Positions 56,503-64,000 of a stretch of DNA of 64,000 nucleotides are shown here, in pieces. Both the position numbers and the translations under genes were made by a program. The notes beneath the pieces were generated by a model. It had not been told where the DNA came from. It saw nothing but the letters and a program-made list of their open reading frames with translations, and made no database searches. Numbering within the stretch: the stretch's first letter is position 1; each line of letters begins with the position of its first letter. Source of the stretch: JAJECS01 sp965243625 (lineage in GTDB: Bacteria > Chloroflexota > UBA11872); the NCBI GenBank assembly GCA_965243625.1, contig CBDEVI010000002.1, forward strand, positions 2,852,001 through 2,916,000, in the 5' to 3' direction.

Positions 56503-58145
56503 GCGACGTCGCGATCCTGCACGACCTCGAGGCGCGGCTGGCGCTCACGGCCGGGGTCGACATCGTCGCCAACACCGTCAAGTGCACCATGGGCCCGCGC
56601 GGGCGCAACGTGGCCTACCGGGGAGAGCTCGGCCCCCCGAAGATCACGCACGACGGGGTATCCGTCGCGCGGGACATCCAGCTTCGCAACGGGTTTCTGC
56701 AAACCGGCGCCGCCATCGTCACGGAGGCCTGCCGGCTCACCAACACCGCCGCAGGCGACGGCACGACCACCGCCGCCGTGCTCACGCAGGCCCTCACGCA
56801 CGAAGCGCAGCGGCTGGTGGCCGCGGGCGCGGACCCGATGCGCCTGCGGCGCGGGCTGGCGGCCGCTGTCCTGCAAGTCGACCAGGCCGTGCGCGAGCAG
56901 GCCAGCCCGATCACCACCAGGCGCGAGACGGCCTGGGTGGCCGGGCTGGCGGCGCACGATGCCGACCTGGGGGAGATCATTGCCGGCATCTTCGACCGGT
57001 ATGGGTTGAGCTCGGCGGTGACCGTCGAGCTTGGCCAAGGTCTCAACACCGAGGCGCGCACCGTCGAGGGAATGCGGTTGGAGCGCGGGCTGGCCTCGCG
57101 CCAGCTGGCCACGGTGGGCGCCGGCACGCGCGCCGAGCTCGAAGACTGCGACGTGCTCGTCACCGACCGCGAGCTCGGGGGCGTGGGGCCGATGCTCCCG
57201 TTTCTCGACGCCTATGTCGCCGGCGGCGGAAAGCGCCTGCTCGTCGTGGCGAAATCCATCGGCGGCGAGACTCTCGCCACGCTTGTCGAGAACCACCGTC
57301 TCGGCCGAATGTCCGTGATCGCGGTGCGCGCGCCGGTATTCGGCGAACGTCAGCGCGCCATGCTTGAAGACCTGGCGATCTTCACCGGGGCCACGCTGGT
57401 GGCGCACGAGTCGGGTGACCCATGGGGATCGGTGCCCGTGAGCGTCCTGGGACGCGCCGCCCGAGTGCGCAGCGATACCAGCGAGACACTGGTCATGGGC
57501 GGCGCGGGCGAGCCGCAGGCCGTCGCCGATCGCGCGGAGCTGCTGTGGCTCTACCGCGACCGCGCGAAGAACCAGTTCGACCGCGAGAAGCTGGAAGAGC
57601 GCATTCGGAATCTCTCCGGAGCGGTTTCGGAGATTCACGTCGCCGCGGCGACGGATGCCGAGCGCCAGGAAGCGCGGCAGCGCGTCGAGGACGCCGTGGC
57701 CGCAACCCGCGCGGCCCTGGAGGAGGGCATCGTGGCCGGCGGCGGGGCCGCGCTGGCGCGCGCCGCGCGGGACCTCGCCGCGCCGCCCGACGCGCACGCC
57801 GACGAGGCCGACGGCTGGCGCGTGGTGCGGCGCGCGCTTTCGGCTCCGGTGGCGACGATCGCCCGCAACGCCGGATTCGAGGGCGCCGTCGTGGCCGATG
57901 CCGTGGCGGCGGCCGATTCGCCGCGCGCCTTCGACGTCACCACCGGCGAATACGTCGACCCGCTGGCGGCCGGCATCGTGGACCCGGTCGCCGTCGTCCG
58001 CGCGGCCTTGCGCTATGCGGCCAGCGCGGCGGTGATGATCGTCACCTCGAACGCGGTCGTGGCCGACGCGGCGTCCTATGGTCCCTGGGTGCGCGGGCTG
58101 CGGCGTCGGATCGCTCGCGACGCTGGCATCTTGCTGGGCGGCTGA
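56499..58145 (+). CDS. GroEL-like chaperonin, divergent paralogue
   Basis: A 548-residue group I chaperonin. The fold is complete: VKCTMGPRGRNV, PKITHDGVSVARDIQL, NTAAGDGTTTAAVLTQAL (ATP pocket), KRLLVVAKSIGGETLATLV, and VEDAVAATRAALEEGIVAGGGAAL. It lacks the Gly-Gly-Met tail and has many substitutions compared with housekeeping GroEL (for example TMGPRGRN for TLGPKGRN), and there is no groES beside it. Translation is coupled to trmD by a four-base overlap. A specialised chaperonin that works without its own GroES, or borrows one from elsewhere, is inferred. Confidence 0.85.
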   Translation: MSDVAILHDLEARLALTAGVDIVANTVKCTMGPRGRNVAYRGELGPPKITHDGVSVARDIQLRNGFLQTGAAIVTEACRLTNTAAGDGTTTAAVLTQALTHEAQRLVAAGADPMRLRRGLAAAVLQVDQAVREQASPITTRRETAWVAGLAAHDADLGEIIAGIFDRYGLSSAVTVELGQGLNTEARTVEGMRLERGLASRQLATVGAGTRAELEDCDVLVTDRELGGVGPMLPFLDAYVAGGGKRLLVVAKSIGGETLATLVENHRLGRMSVIAVRAPVFGERQRAMLEDLAIFTGATLVAHESGDPWGSVPVSVLGRAARVRSDTSETLVMGGAGEPQAVADRAELLWLYRDRAKNQFDREKLEERIRNLSGAVSEIHVAAATDAERQEARQRVEDAVAATRAALEEGIVAGGGAALARAARDLAAPPDAHADEADGWRVVRRALSAPVATIARNAGFEGAVVADAVAAADSPRAFDVTTGEYVDPLAAGIVDPVAVVRAALRYAASAAVMIVTSNAVVADAASYGPWVRGLRRRIARDAGILLGG

Positions 58146-58151
58146 GGCGGC

Positions 58152-59006
58152 CTAGTCGAACGACAGGCGGTCGATTACTCCGCGGCGGATCTTGAATCCA
58201 TGCTCGGCGGTCGGGAAGTCGCCCTGCGTCACCTCGTCGTGGTACTGCGTCAACGCCTCGCGGGCGGCGCCGGCCAGGTCGGCATAGCGCCGCGCGTGGC
58301 GCGGGAGCGTTCGGCTGGTCAGCCCCAGCAGATCGTGCAGCACCTGAATCTGGCCGTCGCAGTTCGGTCCGGCGCCGATGCCGATCGTCGGAATCTCAAG
58401 TTTTTCCGTCACGACGGCGGCCAGACGCGCTGGAATGGCCTCCAGGACCACCGCGAACGCGCCCGCGGCCTCCTGGGCTCGCGCGCCGTCCACCACGCGC
58501 TGTGCTCCCGCCAGGTTGACCCCCTGCGCCAGGTAGCCGCCGGTCGCGAGCACGGACTGCGGTGTGAGGCCCACGTGCGCCATGACCGGGATGCCGCGGG
58601 CCGTCAACCCTTCGGTGATGCCGGCGACTTCGGCTCCGCCTTCCAGCTTCACGGCCGTCGCGCCGCCGTCGCGCACCAGCCGCGCGGCGTTGTGCAGGGC
58701 GTCGTCGAGCGTGGCGTAGGACATGAACGGCAGGTCGCCGATGACCAGGGTGGCGGAGACGGCGCGGGTGACCGCGGCGGTGTGGTGGACGATGTCATCG
58801 ACGGTCACGTGCAACTCGCGCGCGTGCCCCAACACGTTGGGTCCCAGGCTGTCGCCGATGAGAATCCCGTCGACCCCGGCCTCTTCGGCGAGGCGGGCAA
58901 ATGGGGCGTCGTACGCCGTAACGCACACAAGCGGAGCCCCGCCCTTGCGGGCTCGGAAACCGCTGGCGGTTAGCGGCGCCTCACTCGAATCTGCCTCGTG
59001 CGCCAT
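58152..59006 (-). CDS. panB: 3-methyl-2-oxobutanoate hydroxymethyltransferase
   Basis: A 284-residue PanB that adds a hydroxymethyl group from 5,10-methylene-THF to 2-oxoisovalerate, the first step of pantothenate synthesis. VCVTAYDAPFARLAEEAGVD, ILIGDSLGPNVLG, LPFMSYATLDDALHNAARL, AVKLEGG, VMAHVGLTPQS and IGIGAGPNCDGQIQVLHDLLG are family motifs with the Mg-binding Asp and catalytic Glu (VVLEAIP). panC and panD are not in the window. The gene ends face to face with the GroEL-like gene, six bases apart. Confidence 0.95.
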   Translation of the reverse strand: MAHEADSSEAPLTASGFRARKGGAPLVCVTAYDAPFARLAEEAGVDGILIGDSLGPNVLGHARELHVTVDDIVHHTAAVTRAVSATLVIGDLPFMSYATLDDALHNAARLVRDGGATAVKLEGGAEVAGITEGLTARGIPVMAHVGLTPQSVLATGGYLAQGVNLAGAQRVVDGARAQEAAGAFAVVLEAIPARLAAVVTEKLEIPTIGIGAGPNCDGQIQVLHDLLGLTSRTLPRHARRYADLAGAAREALTQYHDEVTQGDFPTAEHGFKIRRGVIDRLSFD

Positions 59007-59041
59007 GAGGTGATGGTACGCCCTTGGCAGGACCGCGGTCG

Positions 59042-59452
59042 CTAGTAGGCGTACCGCTCCTCACGCGACCAATCCACCGGCGCGAAGCTCGGCGTGGTCG
59101 GCATGCGGGTCAGCAGCTCGGGGTCGAGGTCCGACTCGTCGTAGAGGCCGCGGATCTGATTGGAGGGCAGGTTGAACTCGCGGGTCATTTCCTCGTAGAA
59201 CGACTCGATGGCCTTGTAGCGGTGGAACCATTCAACCGGGTCGTCGAACGAGTCGCAGTGGTCGGCGAAGTAGAGCACGATGTCTCGCACGCTGACCTCG
59301 ATGGGACTCGTTCGTCGGGGCAGGCAGGTGCGGAAGTCGTCAATCCATCCGATCTGGCGCCGGACATCGCGAGCGGGCAGGCGCCGACGCCGGCTGAGCT
59401 GCTCCGTATACCATGCGAGGGCGGTCCGAAAACTGGTGCACTCCGCTGCCAT
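59042..59452 (-). CDS. Hypothetical protein
   Basis: A 136-residue hypothetical protein. It is mainly helical and charged, with ALAWYTEQLSRRRRLPARDV and a WFHRYKAIESFYEEMTREFN helix; the layout loosely recalls the SAM-like core-binding domain of tyrosine recombinases without a catalytic domain, but this is only a visual impression. No signal or membrane segment. The ATG at 59452 has GGGGGAGG about eight bases upstream, a strong argument that it is expressed. It lies before panB on the same strand. Confidence 0.6.
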   Translation of the reverse strand: MAAECTSFRTALAWYTEQLSRRRRLPARDVRRQIGWIDDFRTCLPRRTSPIEVSVRDIVLYFADHCDSFDDPVEWFHRYKAIESFYEEMTREFNLPSNQIRGLYDESDLDPELLTRMPTTPSFAPVDWSREERYAY

Positions 59453-59909
59453 CGATTGCCTCCCCCTGACAACTTGTGCCCGCGGACCTCGTCCTGGCCG
59501 ACTGCCCACATAAAGACAATCGCCCATCCAAAATGGATGGGCGACGGCGGTGCCTTATTCGAAGCGGTCGGAATGACGGACCACGAGCGAGCCTCCCCAA
59601 GCCCGAAAATGCAGCAACGTTACGGCCGGGGCCGTAAGCTGCTTCAACTGTAAGCCTTACTACGCCAATGTCAATAGTTCACCTTCGCGAAAGGCGAGAA
59701 GTTTCTCGTTCGCGAGTCGGGCATCGATGGTGGCGACCTATTTTGAAGCATCAAAATACGGCAAACTGTTCGACCGGTGTCCGCCGTGCATGCAGCCCGT
59801 CTCTATCGTTTCAGATAGGCGCCGCGCGACTTGTCATAAGCGTTTGTCGTGACAGGCCGAATTCAGGGATGCCGCCGGGCGATGGCCTTTGTCCGGCCGG
59901 ACATGCCTC
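59453..59909. other. Non-coding, lower-GC region with four inverted repeats
   Basis: 457 bases without a convincing gene, richer in A+T than its surroundings. It holds four inverted repeats: 59521-59543 (CGCCCATCCA/TGGATGGGCG), 59611-59642 (GCAGC + TTACGG/CCGTAA + GCTGC), 59684-59716 (TTCGCGA with CGAGAA/TTCTCG nested inside, closed by CGCGAG) and 59741-59756 (TTTTGA-AGCA-TCAAAA). These could be a structured RNA or regulatory sites for the divergent genes. No known RNA family was recognised. Confidence 0.5.
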
Positions 59910-61280
59910 ATGACCGACCGGCCACGACCGCTGCCGATCGACAGCCCGCGCATGCTCGCCGGTCGGCGCGTCGTCGTCATGGGGTTGGGGCTGCACGGCG
60001 GCGGGCTTGGCGTCGCCCGGTTCCTGCGGCGCCATGGTGCGTCGCTGGTGGTGACGGACCTGCGCGACGCGTCCCAACTGGCGCCGAGCCTGGAGCAGCT
60101 CGGAACGCAAGGCGTGCGCTACGTCCTCGGACGTCATGATCTCCAGGACTTTCGGGACGCCGAGATCGTGGTCCGAAACCCCGCGGTCCCGCTGGATGCA
60201 CCGGCGCTGGGCGTGGCGCGAGCGGCCGGCGCGCGCATCGAAATGGAACTCACCATGTTCTTGCGCTGGTGTCCCGCGTCGCAGGTGGTGGCCGTGACCG
60301 GCACCCGCGGCAAGACGACCACCGCCGCCGCCGTGCACGCCATGCTGCACGCCGCCGGATGGCCCACGCGGCTCGCGGGGAACATGGGCGTCTCGGCGCT
60401 GACCCAGCTCGACGAGATTCAACCCGACGAGGTGGTGGTGCTCGAGATGTCGAGCTGGCAAACGGAGGGCCTGGCGGGAGCCGGCGTGCACGCGTCGGGC
60501 GCCATCGTCACCAATCTGCTGCCCGACCACCTCAATCGCTATGACTCGATGGAGGCCTATGCCGCCGCCAAGGCCGAGCTGCTCCGCGCCCAGCAGCCGG
60601 GCGATTGGGCCGTGCTGCCCGCCGGTCCGGGGTGGGGCGATTGGTTCGCGCACCGCGCGCGGGGCCGCGTCGTCCGGGTGCCCGCCGGGGCCGAGCCGGC
60701 GGGCTGGAGCGACGCCGTGCTGCGCGGTGCGCACAACCGCGCGAACCTGGCGGCGGCGGCGCTGGCCGCCCGGGAGCTCGGCGTGCCGGAGTCGGCGGTG
60801 CGCCGAGCCGTCGCCGGCTTCACCGGCGTGGCGCACCGTCAGGACTTTCTTGGGACGATCGGCTCGATCCGCGTGTACAACGACACCACCGCCACCATTC
60901 CGGACGCGACCCTGGCGGCCCTCGACACGATTCCGGGGCCCTGGGTGCTCATCGCCGGTGGATCGGACAAGCGGCTCGACTTCAGCGCGCTGGCGCGGCG
61001 CCTGGAGAGCGACGCCGGCCTACGCGGCGTGGTGCTGCTTCCGGGCGCCGGCACCGATCGCTTGATTCCACAGTTGGGATCGCTGGCGCCGGTGGCGGTT
61101 GACGACATGGACGCCGCCGTAGCGGCCGCGCTCGAAATGGCCGAGCCCGGCGACGCGCTGCTGCTCTCGCCGGCGTGCGCCTCGTTTGGCCTATTCGCGC
61201 ACGAATTCGACCGCGGGGCGCAGTTCATCGCGGCGGTCGAGGCGCGGGGACTAGCCCGTCCGCCCCGTGGCGATCTCTAG
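59910..61280 (+). CDS. murD: UDP-N-acetylmuramoyl-L-alanine--D-glutamate ligase
   Basis: A 456-residue Mur ligase adding D-Glu to UDP-MurNAc-L-Ala in peptidoglycan synthesis. The N-terminal Rossmann segment is RRVVVMGLGLHGGGLGVARFL; the central ATPase has VAVTGTRGKTTTAAAVHAML, LEMSSWQTEGL and LLPDHLNRYDSMEAY; the C-terminal domain has YNDTTATIPDATLAAL and LLSPACASFGLFAHEFDRG, all as in MurD. It lies alone, away from the dcw cluster. An ATG at 59952 would also start the fold; 59910 is used here. Confidence 0.9.
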   Translation: MTDRPRPLPIDSPRMLAGRRVVVMGLGLHGGGLGVARFLRRHGASLVVTDLRDASQLAPSLEQLGTQGVRYVLGRHDLQDFRDAEIVVRNPAVPLDAPALGVARAAGARIEMELTMFLRWCPASQVVAVTGTRGKTTTAAAVHAMLHAAGWPTRLAGNMGVSALTQLDEIQPDEVVVLEMSSWQTEGLAGAGVHASGAIVTNLLPDHLNRYDSMEAYAAAKAELLRAQQPGDWAVLPAGPGWGDWFAHRARGRVVRVPAGAEPAGWSDAVLRGAHNRANLAAAALAARELGVPESAVRRAVAGFTGVAHRQDFLGTIGSIRVYNDTTATIPDATLAALDTIPGPWVLIAGGSDKRLDFSALARRLESDAGLRGVVLLPGAGTDRLIPQLGSLAPVAVDDMDAAVAAALEMAEPGDALLLSPACASFGLFAHEFDRGAQFIAAVEARGLARPPRGDL

Positions 61281-61296
61281 GTCTGGTACTGGCGCG

Positions 61297-61950
61297 TCAG
61301 TCTTTCAGCCGGAGGCCACCGAAAATCGCCGTTCCCCGCAGATTGATCGCGATCGCGTCTGATCCCGTGGCGGGACGCTGATCCTCGACGCCGCCAAACA
61401 GCGCCAGCACGTCGTTCTGCGCCGCCGCATCCGGCGGCAGGCGGATCTCGATGCCGCCAAAGAGGCACGAGATGTCGATGGTCGCCGGCGGGTTGTCGAT
61501 GCGCGCCTCGCGTAGGTCGAGCTCCACGCTGCCGAAGATTGACGTGGCTTGCAGCTGCCCGAGCGGTCCGTTCACCCGGTCCTGCACCCCGTGGAACACG
61601 GCGACGTAGTTCGCGTTGCCGTCGGGAGCGGTGCGGCCTCGCGACGAGCGCCAGAAGATCAGCAGCAGACCGACGAGGATGACGAGCACCGGCCAAACGG
61701 CCGACCTGACGCCGTCCGGCAGTTCGTCCAAGATCGAGAGCTGCACGGCCACGCCCACGGCGACAAGCAGCAGGGGGCCGACGGGCTGGCGAAAGCCGGT
61801 GCGCGCCAGCGCCCAGAGTCCGATTACAACAATGACCGAGGGAAAGAACCGCCAGGGGCTGCCGCCAATGTCGAGGTTGTCGAGCAGCAGGGCCAGCCCA
61901 ACCGCGATGATGACCAACCCGATCAGGACTTGCCCCGAATTGCGTCGCAC
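61297..61950 (-). CDS. LiaF-like membrane protein
   Basis: A 217-residue protein with four hydrophobic segments (VLIGLVIIAVGLALLLDNL, FFPSVIVVIGLWALA, VGPLLLVAVGVAVQL, VWPVLVILVGLLLIFW) and a C-terminal LiaF-type beta domain (TSIFGSVELDLREA, ISCLFGGIEIRLPPD, LFGGVED). LiaF proteins tie cell-envelope stress to the LiaRS two-component system in Firmicutes; similar proteins are common without LiaRS. The GTG at 61950 with GGAGG upstream is the start. It is convergent with murD, 16 bases apart. Confidence 0.8.
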   Translation of the reverse strand: MRRNSGQVLIGLVIIAVGLALLLDNLDIGGSPWRFFPSVIVVIGLWALARTGFRQPVGPLLLVAVGVAVQLSILDELPDGVRSAVWPVLVILVGLLLIFWRSSRGRTAPDGNANYVAVFHGVQDRVNGPLGQLQATSIFGSVELDLREARIDNPPATIDISCLFGGIEIRLPPDAAAQNDVLALFGGVEDQRPATGSDAIAINLRGTAIFGGLRLKD

Positions 61951-62041
61951 GGCGCCACCTCCACGCGGGCTGCCGCGCGTGACGGCAGCGCCGTCAGTAT
62001 GGGCCATCTGCCGTGCGCCGTGCACACCGGGGAGCCCCGCG

Positions 62042-62047
62042 CATAAT
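62042..62047 (+). promoter_or_regulatory. Candidate -10 box for phosphoesterase gene
   Basis: CATAAT in GCGCATAATGGCC, 45 bases before the proposed CTG start of the phosphoesterase. The same CATAATGGC core precedes rpsP at 54894. Confidence 0.35.
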
Positions 62048-62091
62048 GGCCCCAGCGCCGCCTCGGGCGCACCGAACGACGGAGCGCGCAG

Positions 62092-62829
62092 CTGACGATC
62101 CTGGTCATTGCCGACGTGCATGGCAACCTCACCGCGCTCGACGCCGTGCTCCGTGCCGCCGGCAGCGTCGACGAGGTCTGGTGCCTGGGCGATCTGGTTG
62201 GCTATGGGCCGTCCCCGAACGAGGTCGTCGAGCGCCTGCGAGAGCTGCCCCTGCGGTCGCTGGTCGGGAATCACGATTGGGGATCCATCGGCAAGGCCGA
62301 TTTGGTCCGGTTCAACGCCGATGCCCGCACGGCCTGCGAGTGGACCGGCGGCGTGCTCACGCCGGTCAACCGGCAATATCTGGCCGACCTCGAGCCGGCC
62401 GGAATGTTCGGCGACGTCGCGGTCGCCCACGGCAGCCCCCAAGATCCGGTGTGGGAGTACATCACCAACGCGCGCATCGCGATTGCGAATTTCGGCTATT
62501 TCGCCAGCGACATCTGCCTGGTTGGGCACACGCACGTCCCTCTGGTATTCCGCTGGCGCAGCGGGGCCACCGGCAGCGAGGCCTTCACCACCGAGGTCCC
62601 GACGCCCGGGCAGCGCATTGTGGTCGACGACGATCGACTGATCGTCAACCCCGGCAGCGTGGGTCAGCCGCGGGACGGCGATCCGCGTGCGGCCTTCGCC
62701 CTGTTCGATCCCGAGGCCCGCACCCTGCAGGTCGAGCGCGCGACCTATGACGTCGCCCAGGTCCAGCGCCGCATGACGGACCTCGGCCTGCCGGAGCGGC
62801 TCTCCATTCGCCTGCAATATGGGTGGTAG
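62092..62829 (+). CDS. Metallophosphoesterase (YfcE/MJ0936-like)
   Basis: A 245-residue calcineurin-fold phosphoesterase. Motifs in order: ILVIADVHGNLTALDAV (Asp and His of the first metal), WCLGDLVGYGPSP (GDxVGYGP), LVGNHD, VAHGSP and VGHTHVPLVF, then VNPGSVGQPRDGDP; this set matches small bacterial phosphodiesterases. No ATG, GTG or TTG lies in frame between the stop at 62044 and the catalytic DVH; the GTG at 62116 would cut off the metal-binding Asp. A CTG at 62092 with CGGAG seven to eight bases upstream gives the normal N-terminus, so CTG is the proposed start. Confidence 0.85.
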   Translation: MTILVIADVHGNLTALDAVLRAAGSVDEVWCLGDLVGYGPSPNEVVERLRELPLRSLVGNHDWGSIGKADLVRFNADARTACEWTGGVLTPVNRQYLADLEPAGMFGDVAVAHGSPQDPVWEYITNARIAIANFGYFASDICLVGHTHVPLVFRWRSGATGSEAFTTEVPTPGQRIVVDDDRLIVNPGSVGQPRDGDPRAAFALFDPEARTLQVERATYDVAQVQRRMTDLGLPERLSIRLQYGW

Positions 62830-62854
62830 CCGGCACGGCGCGAACGCTTGGCGC

Positions 62855-62860
62855 TATAAT
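62855..62860 (+). promoter_or_regulatory. Consensus -10 box upstream of SWIM protein gene
   Basis: A perfect TATAAT in GGCGCTATAATCGTCC, 26 bases after the phosphoesterase stop. No matching -35 is visible at 17 bases. The transcript would have a leader of about 120 bases that includes the hairpin at 62926. Confidence 0.55.
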
Positions 62861-62925
62861 CGTCCATGCATCAGCAGCGCTTGGTTTGCGTGCGGTTGTC
62901 AACGCATCGAGCCGCTGAGCCTTGG

Positions 62926-62952
62926 GCGCCCGGTCACGTCCGGGCGCTTTTT
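62926..62952 (+). terminator. Rho-independent terminator/attenuator hairpin
   Basis: GCGCCCGG-TCACGT-CCGGGCGC followed by TTTTT. It is classic in form but sits between the TATAAT and the start of the small SWIM gene, 33 bases before its GTG, so it may control expression of that gene. Confidence 0.75.
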
Positions 62953-62984
62953 CATTGGAGTGGGGCGGCGTAAGGAGGTTTCGC

Positions 62985-63236
62985 GTGCAGTCGAGTCTGA
63001 TCAGCAAGGTCCAGAAGGCCCAGAAGTACGCCCAGGAGCCGCATCGCATCCACTTCGAGGCGTTGACGGTGCGGTTCGATGGCGACAACAACGATCATGT
63101 GATCAGGCTGGCCGACGGTGCGTGGAGTTGTGACTGCGAGTTCTTCATGGTTTGGCAGACGTGCAGCCACACCATGGCGCTCGAGAAGTTGCTTGAAGGC
63201 ATGGTCCCGGTCGGAAGCGCCTCGGCCGCCGGCTAG
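62985..63236 (+). CDS. Small SWIM-type zinc-finger protein
   Basis: An 83-residue protein. After a short helix (SLISKVQKAQKYAQEP) and two strands, it has WSCDCEFFMVWQTCSHTMALEKL: CxC-x9-CxH, the SWIM zinc-finger pattern that binds DNA or proteins. It is a stand-alone finger, much shorter than usual SWIM proteins. The GTG at 62985 has a perfect TAAGGAGG upstream. A strong promoter and attenuator-like hairpin precede it. The function is unknown. Confidence 0.75.
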   Translation: MQSSLISKVQKAQKYAQEPHRIHFEALTVRFDGDNNDHVIRLADGAWSCDCEFFMVWQTCSHTMALEKLLEGMVPVGSASAAG

Positions 63237-63292
63237 CCCCGCGCCCAGCCCGCCTGCGGGCGAGGTTCGCGCACGGTCCGGCTCGGACTAGC

Positions 63293-63781
63293 ATGGCGCG
63301 CAAACGCCGGCGGCGGCAGGCGGCGCCGCCCCCGACCAGCCGGAATCGCACCCTCGCCGTGAACCGGCGCGCCCGCTACGACTACGTGGTGCTGGCCACG
63401 TTCGATGCCGGCCTGGAACTCCGCGGCACCGAAATCAAGAGCCTGCGCACCGGATCGGTTTCGCTGCGCGAGGGCTATGTCGCCGTCCAGGACGGCGAGG
63501 CCTTCCTGCGCGACGTGCACATCGCGCGCTACAAGCCGGCCGCCGACGCCAATCACGATCCCGACCGCCCGCGCAAGTTGCTGCTCCACCGGGCCGAAAT
63601 CGACGAACTGGCGCGCCACACCAACCAGGCCGGGCAGACTGCCGTGCCGCTGCGGCTGTACCTGGAGAAGGGGTGGGCCAAGGTCGAGGTCGGCCTGGTG
63701 CGGGGCCGGCGCGACTATGACAAGCGGGAGAAGATTCGCGCCCGCGACGATGCGCGTGAGATCGCGCGGCGCATGCGCTAG
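63293..63781 (+). CDS. smpB: SsrA-binding protein
   Basis: A 162-residue SmpB, which binds tmRNA and brings it to stalled ribosomes. NRRARYDYVVLATFDAGLELRGTEIKSLRTGSVSL, EAFLRDVHIARY and LLLHRAEIDELAR are the OB-fold core; the C-terminal KREKIRARDDAREIARRMR tail is the helix that enters the mRNA channel. A basic 20-residue N-terminal extension precedes the core. ssrA begins 12 bases after the stop, so the two partners are adjacent. Confidence 0.95.
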   Translation: MARKRRRRQAAPPPTSRNRTLAVNRRARYDYVVLATFDAGLELRGTEIKSLRTGSVSLREGYVAVQDGEAFLRDVHIARYKPAADANHDPDRPRKLLLHRAEIDELARHTNQAGQTAVPLRLYLEKGWAKVEVGLVRGRRDYDKREKIRARDDAREIARRMR

Positions 63782-63793
63782 CATTGAATCGCT

Positions 63794-64000
63794 GGGGATG
63801 CCGGGTTTCGACAGAAGTCCGAGGTCCGCTGCTGCAGGTCGAGCATGCCGTCACGCTCGAAAAAAAGGCGGCAAACCAAGTAACTGGCGAGCAAGAAGCG
63901 CTCCCACTCGCGGCCTAAGCGCCGTGACGTCTGCCCGGCTCGTGCCTAGCGGGCCGGACCAGGCGCCAACACCCTAGGCTGCGCCGGCAGAGGCGTCCGC
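63794..64000 (+). ncRNA. ssrA: Transfer-messenger RNA (tmRNA), 5' part
   Basis: The 5' end GGGGATGCCGGGTTTCGACA is the typical tmRNA start (tRNA-like 5' half). The tag reading frame begins at GCA 63871 and reads ANQVTGEQEALPLAA before TAA at 63916-63918: an alanine resume codon and an LAA end, as recognised by ClpXP. The gene continues past the window edge, so the 3' tRNA-like part (with GGTTCGATTCC and CCA) is not visible. Adjacent smpB supports the call. Confidence 0.93.

Overview
The window is a high-GC chromosome segment, almost entirely coding, from a bacterium that most resembles a Chloroflexota (SAR202/Dehalococcoidia-like or a related uncultured lineage). This placement is inferred from gene content and style: a Gram-positive-type YidC without the proteobacterial P1 domain, many proline/threonine-rich lipoproteins, no outer-membrane genes, an RqcH/NFACT protein, and abundant intergenic palindromic repeats. 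No marker gene was searched, so the placement is tentative.

Layout. 0-4.4 kb: end of a 2-hydroxyacid dehydrogenase, TrmH, an unknown protein, a methyltransferase, then a queC / pteridine-reductase-like / queD group. 4.4-12.1 kb: a GEVED lipoprotein, a Tat-exported serine hydrolase, a molybdopterin oxidoreductase and a 1056-residue SHMT-GcvT fusion. 12.4-19.3 kb: beta-propeller, 3-methyladenine glycosylase, tyrS, a secreted HELQH protein, a selD that itself carries an in-frame UGA (selenocysteine), and an ArsA-like ATPase. 19.4-28.9 kb: Crp regulator, a two-component system, lipoproteins, M29 aminopeptidase, amidase and citrate synthase. 29.1-32.4 kb: the conserved rpmH-rnpA-yidD-yidC-khpB block, in which YidC carries a large PstS-like insertion. 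32.6-41.8 kb: PfkB kinase, rqcH, mutM, VTT membrane protein, a VapBC-like pair, and a homocysteine-methyltransferase/flavin-dehydrogenase operon whose last gene is frameshifted. 41.8-43.65 kb: a lower-GC patch with an HNH gene, a decayed tRNA-Ala copy, a lipoprotein and the intact tRNA-Ala(GGC). 43.9-52.3 kb: MobA-like transferase, glcD, HD hydrolase, NUDIX, VTT protein, a CAP-domain protein and yraN-rnhB-rplS. 53-64 kb: a VanW protein, rpsP-khpA-trmD-GroEL-like operon, panB, murD, a LiaF-like protein, a phosphoesterase, a small SWIM zinc-finger protein, smpB and the start of ssrA (tmRNA).

The main unusual points are: the PstS-like domain inside the extracellular loop of YidC; one duplicated Gly/Trp-rich domain shared by three secreted proteins that end in three different catalytic or binding domains; SelD as a selenoprotein; the SHMT-GcvT fusion with a degenerate GcvT half-domain between its parts; a GroEL-like chaperonin translationally coupled to trmD; and three genes that appear to start at CTG. 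Intergenic spaces are filled with several families of short inverted repeats, densest at 52.4-52.9 kb.
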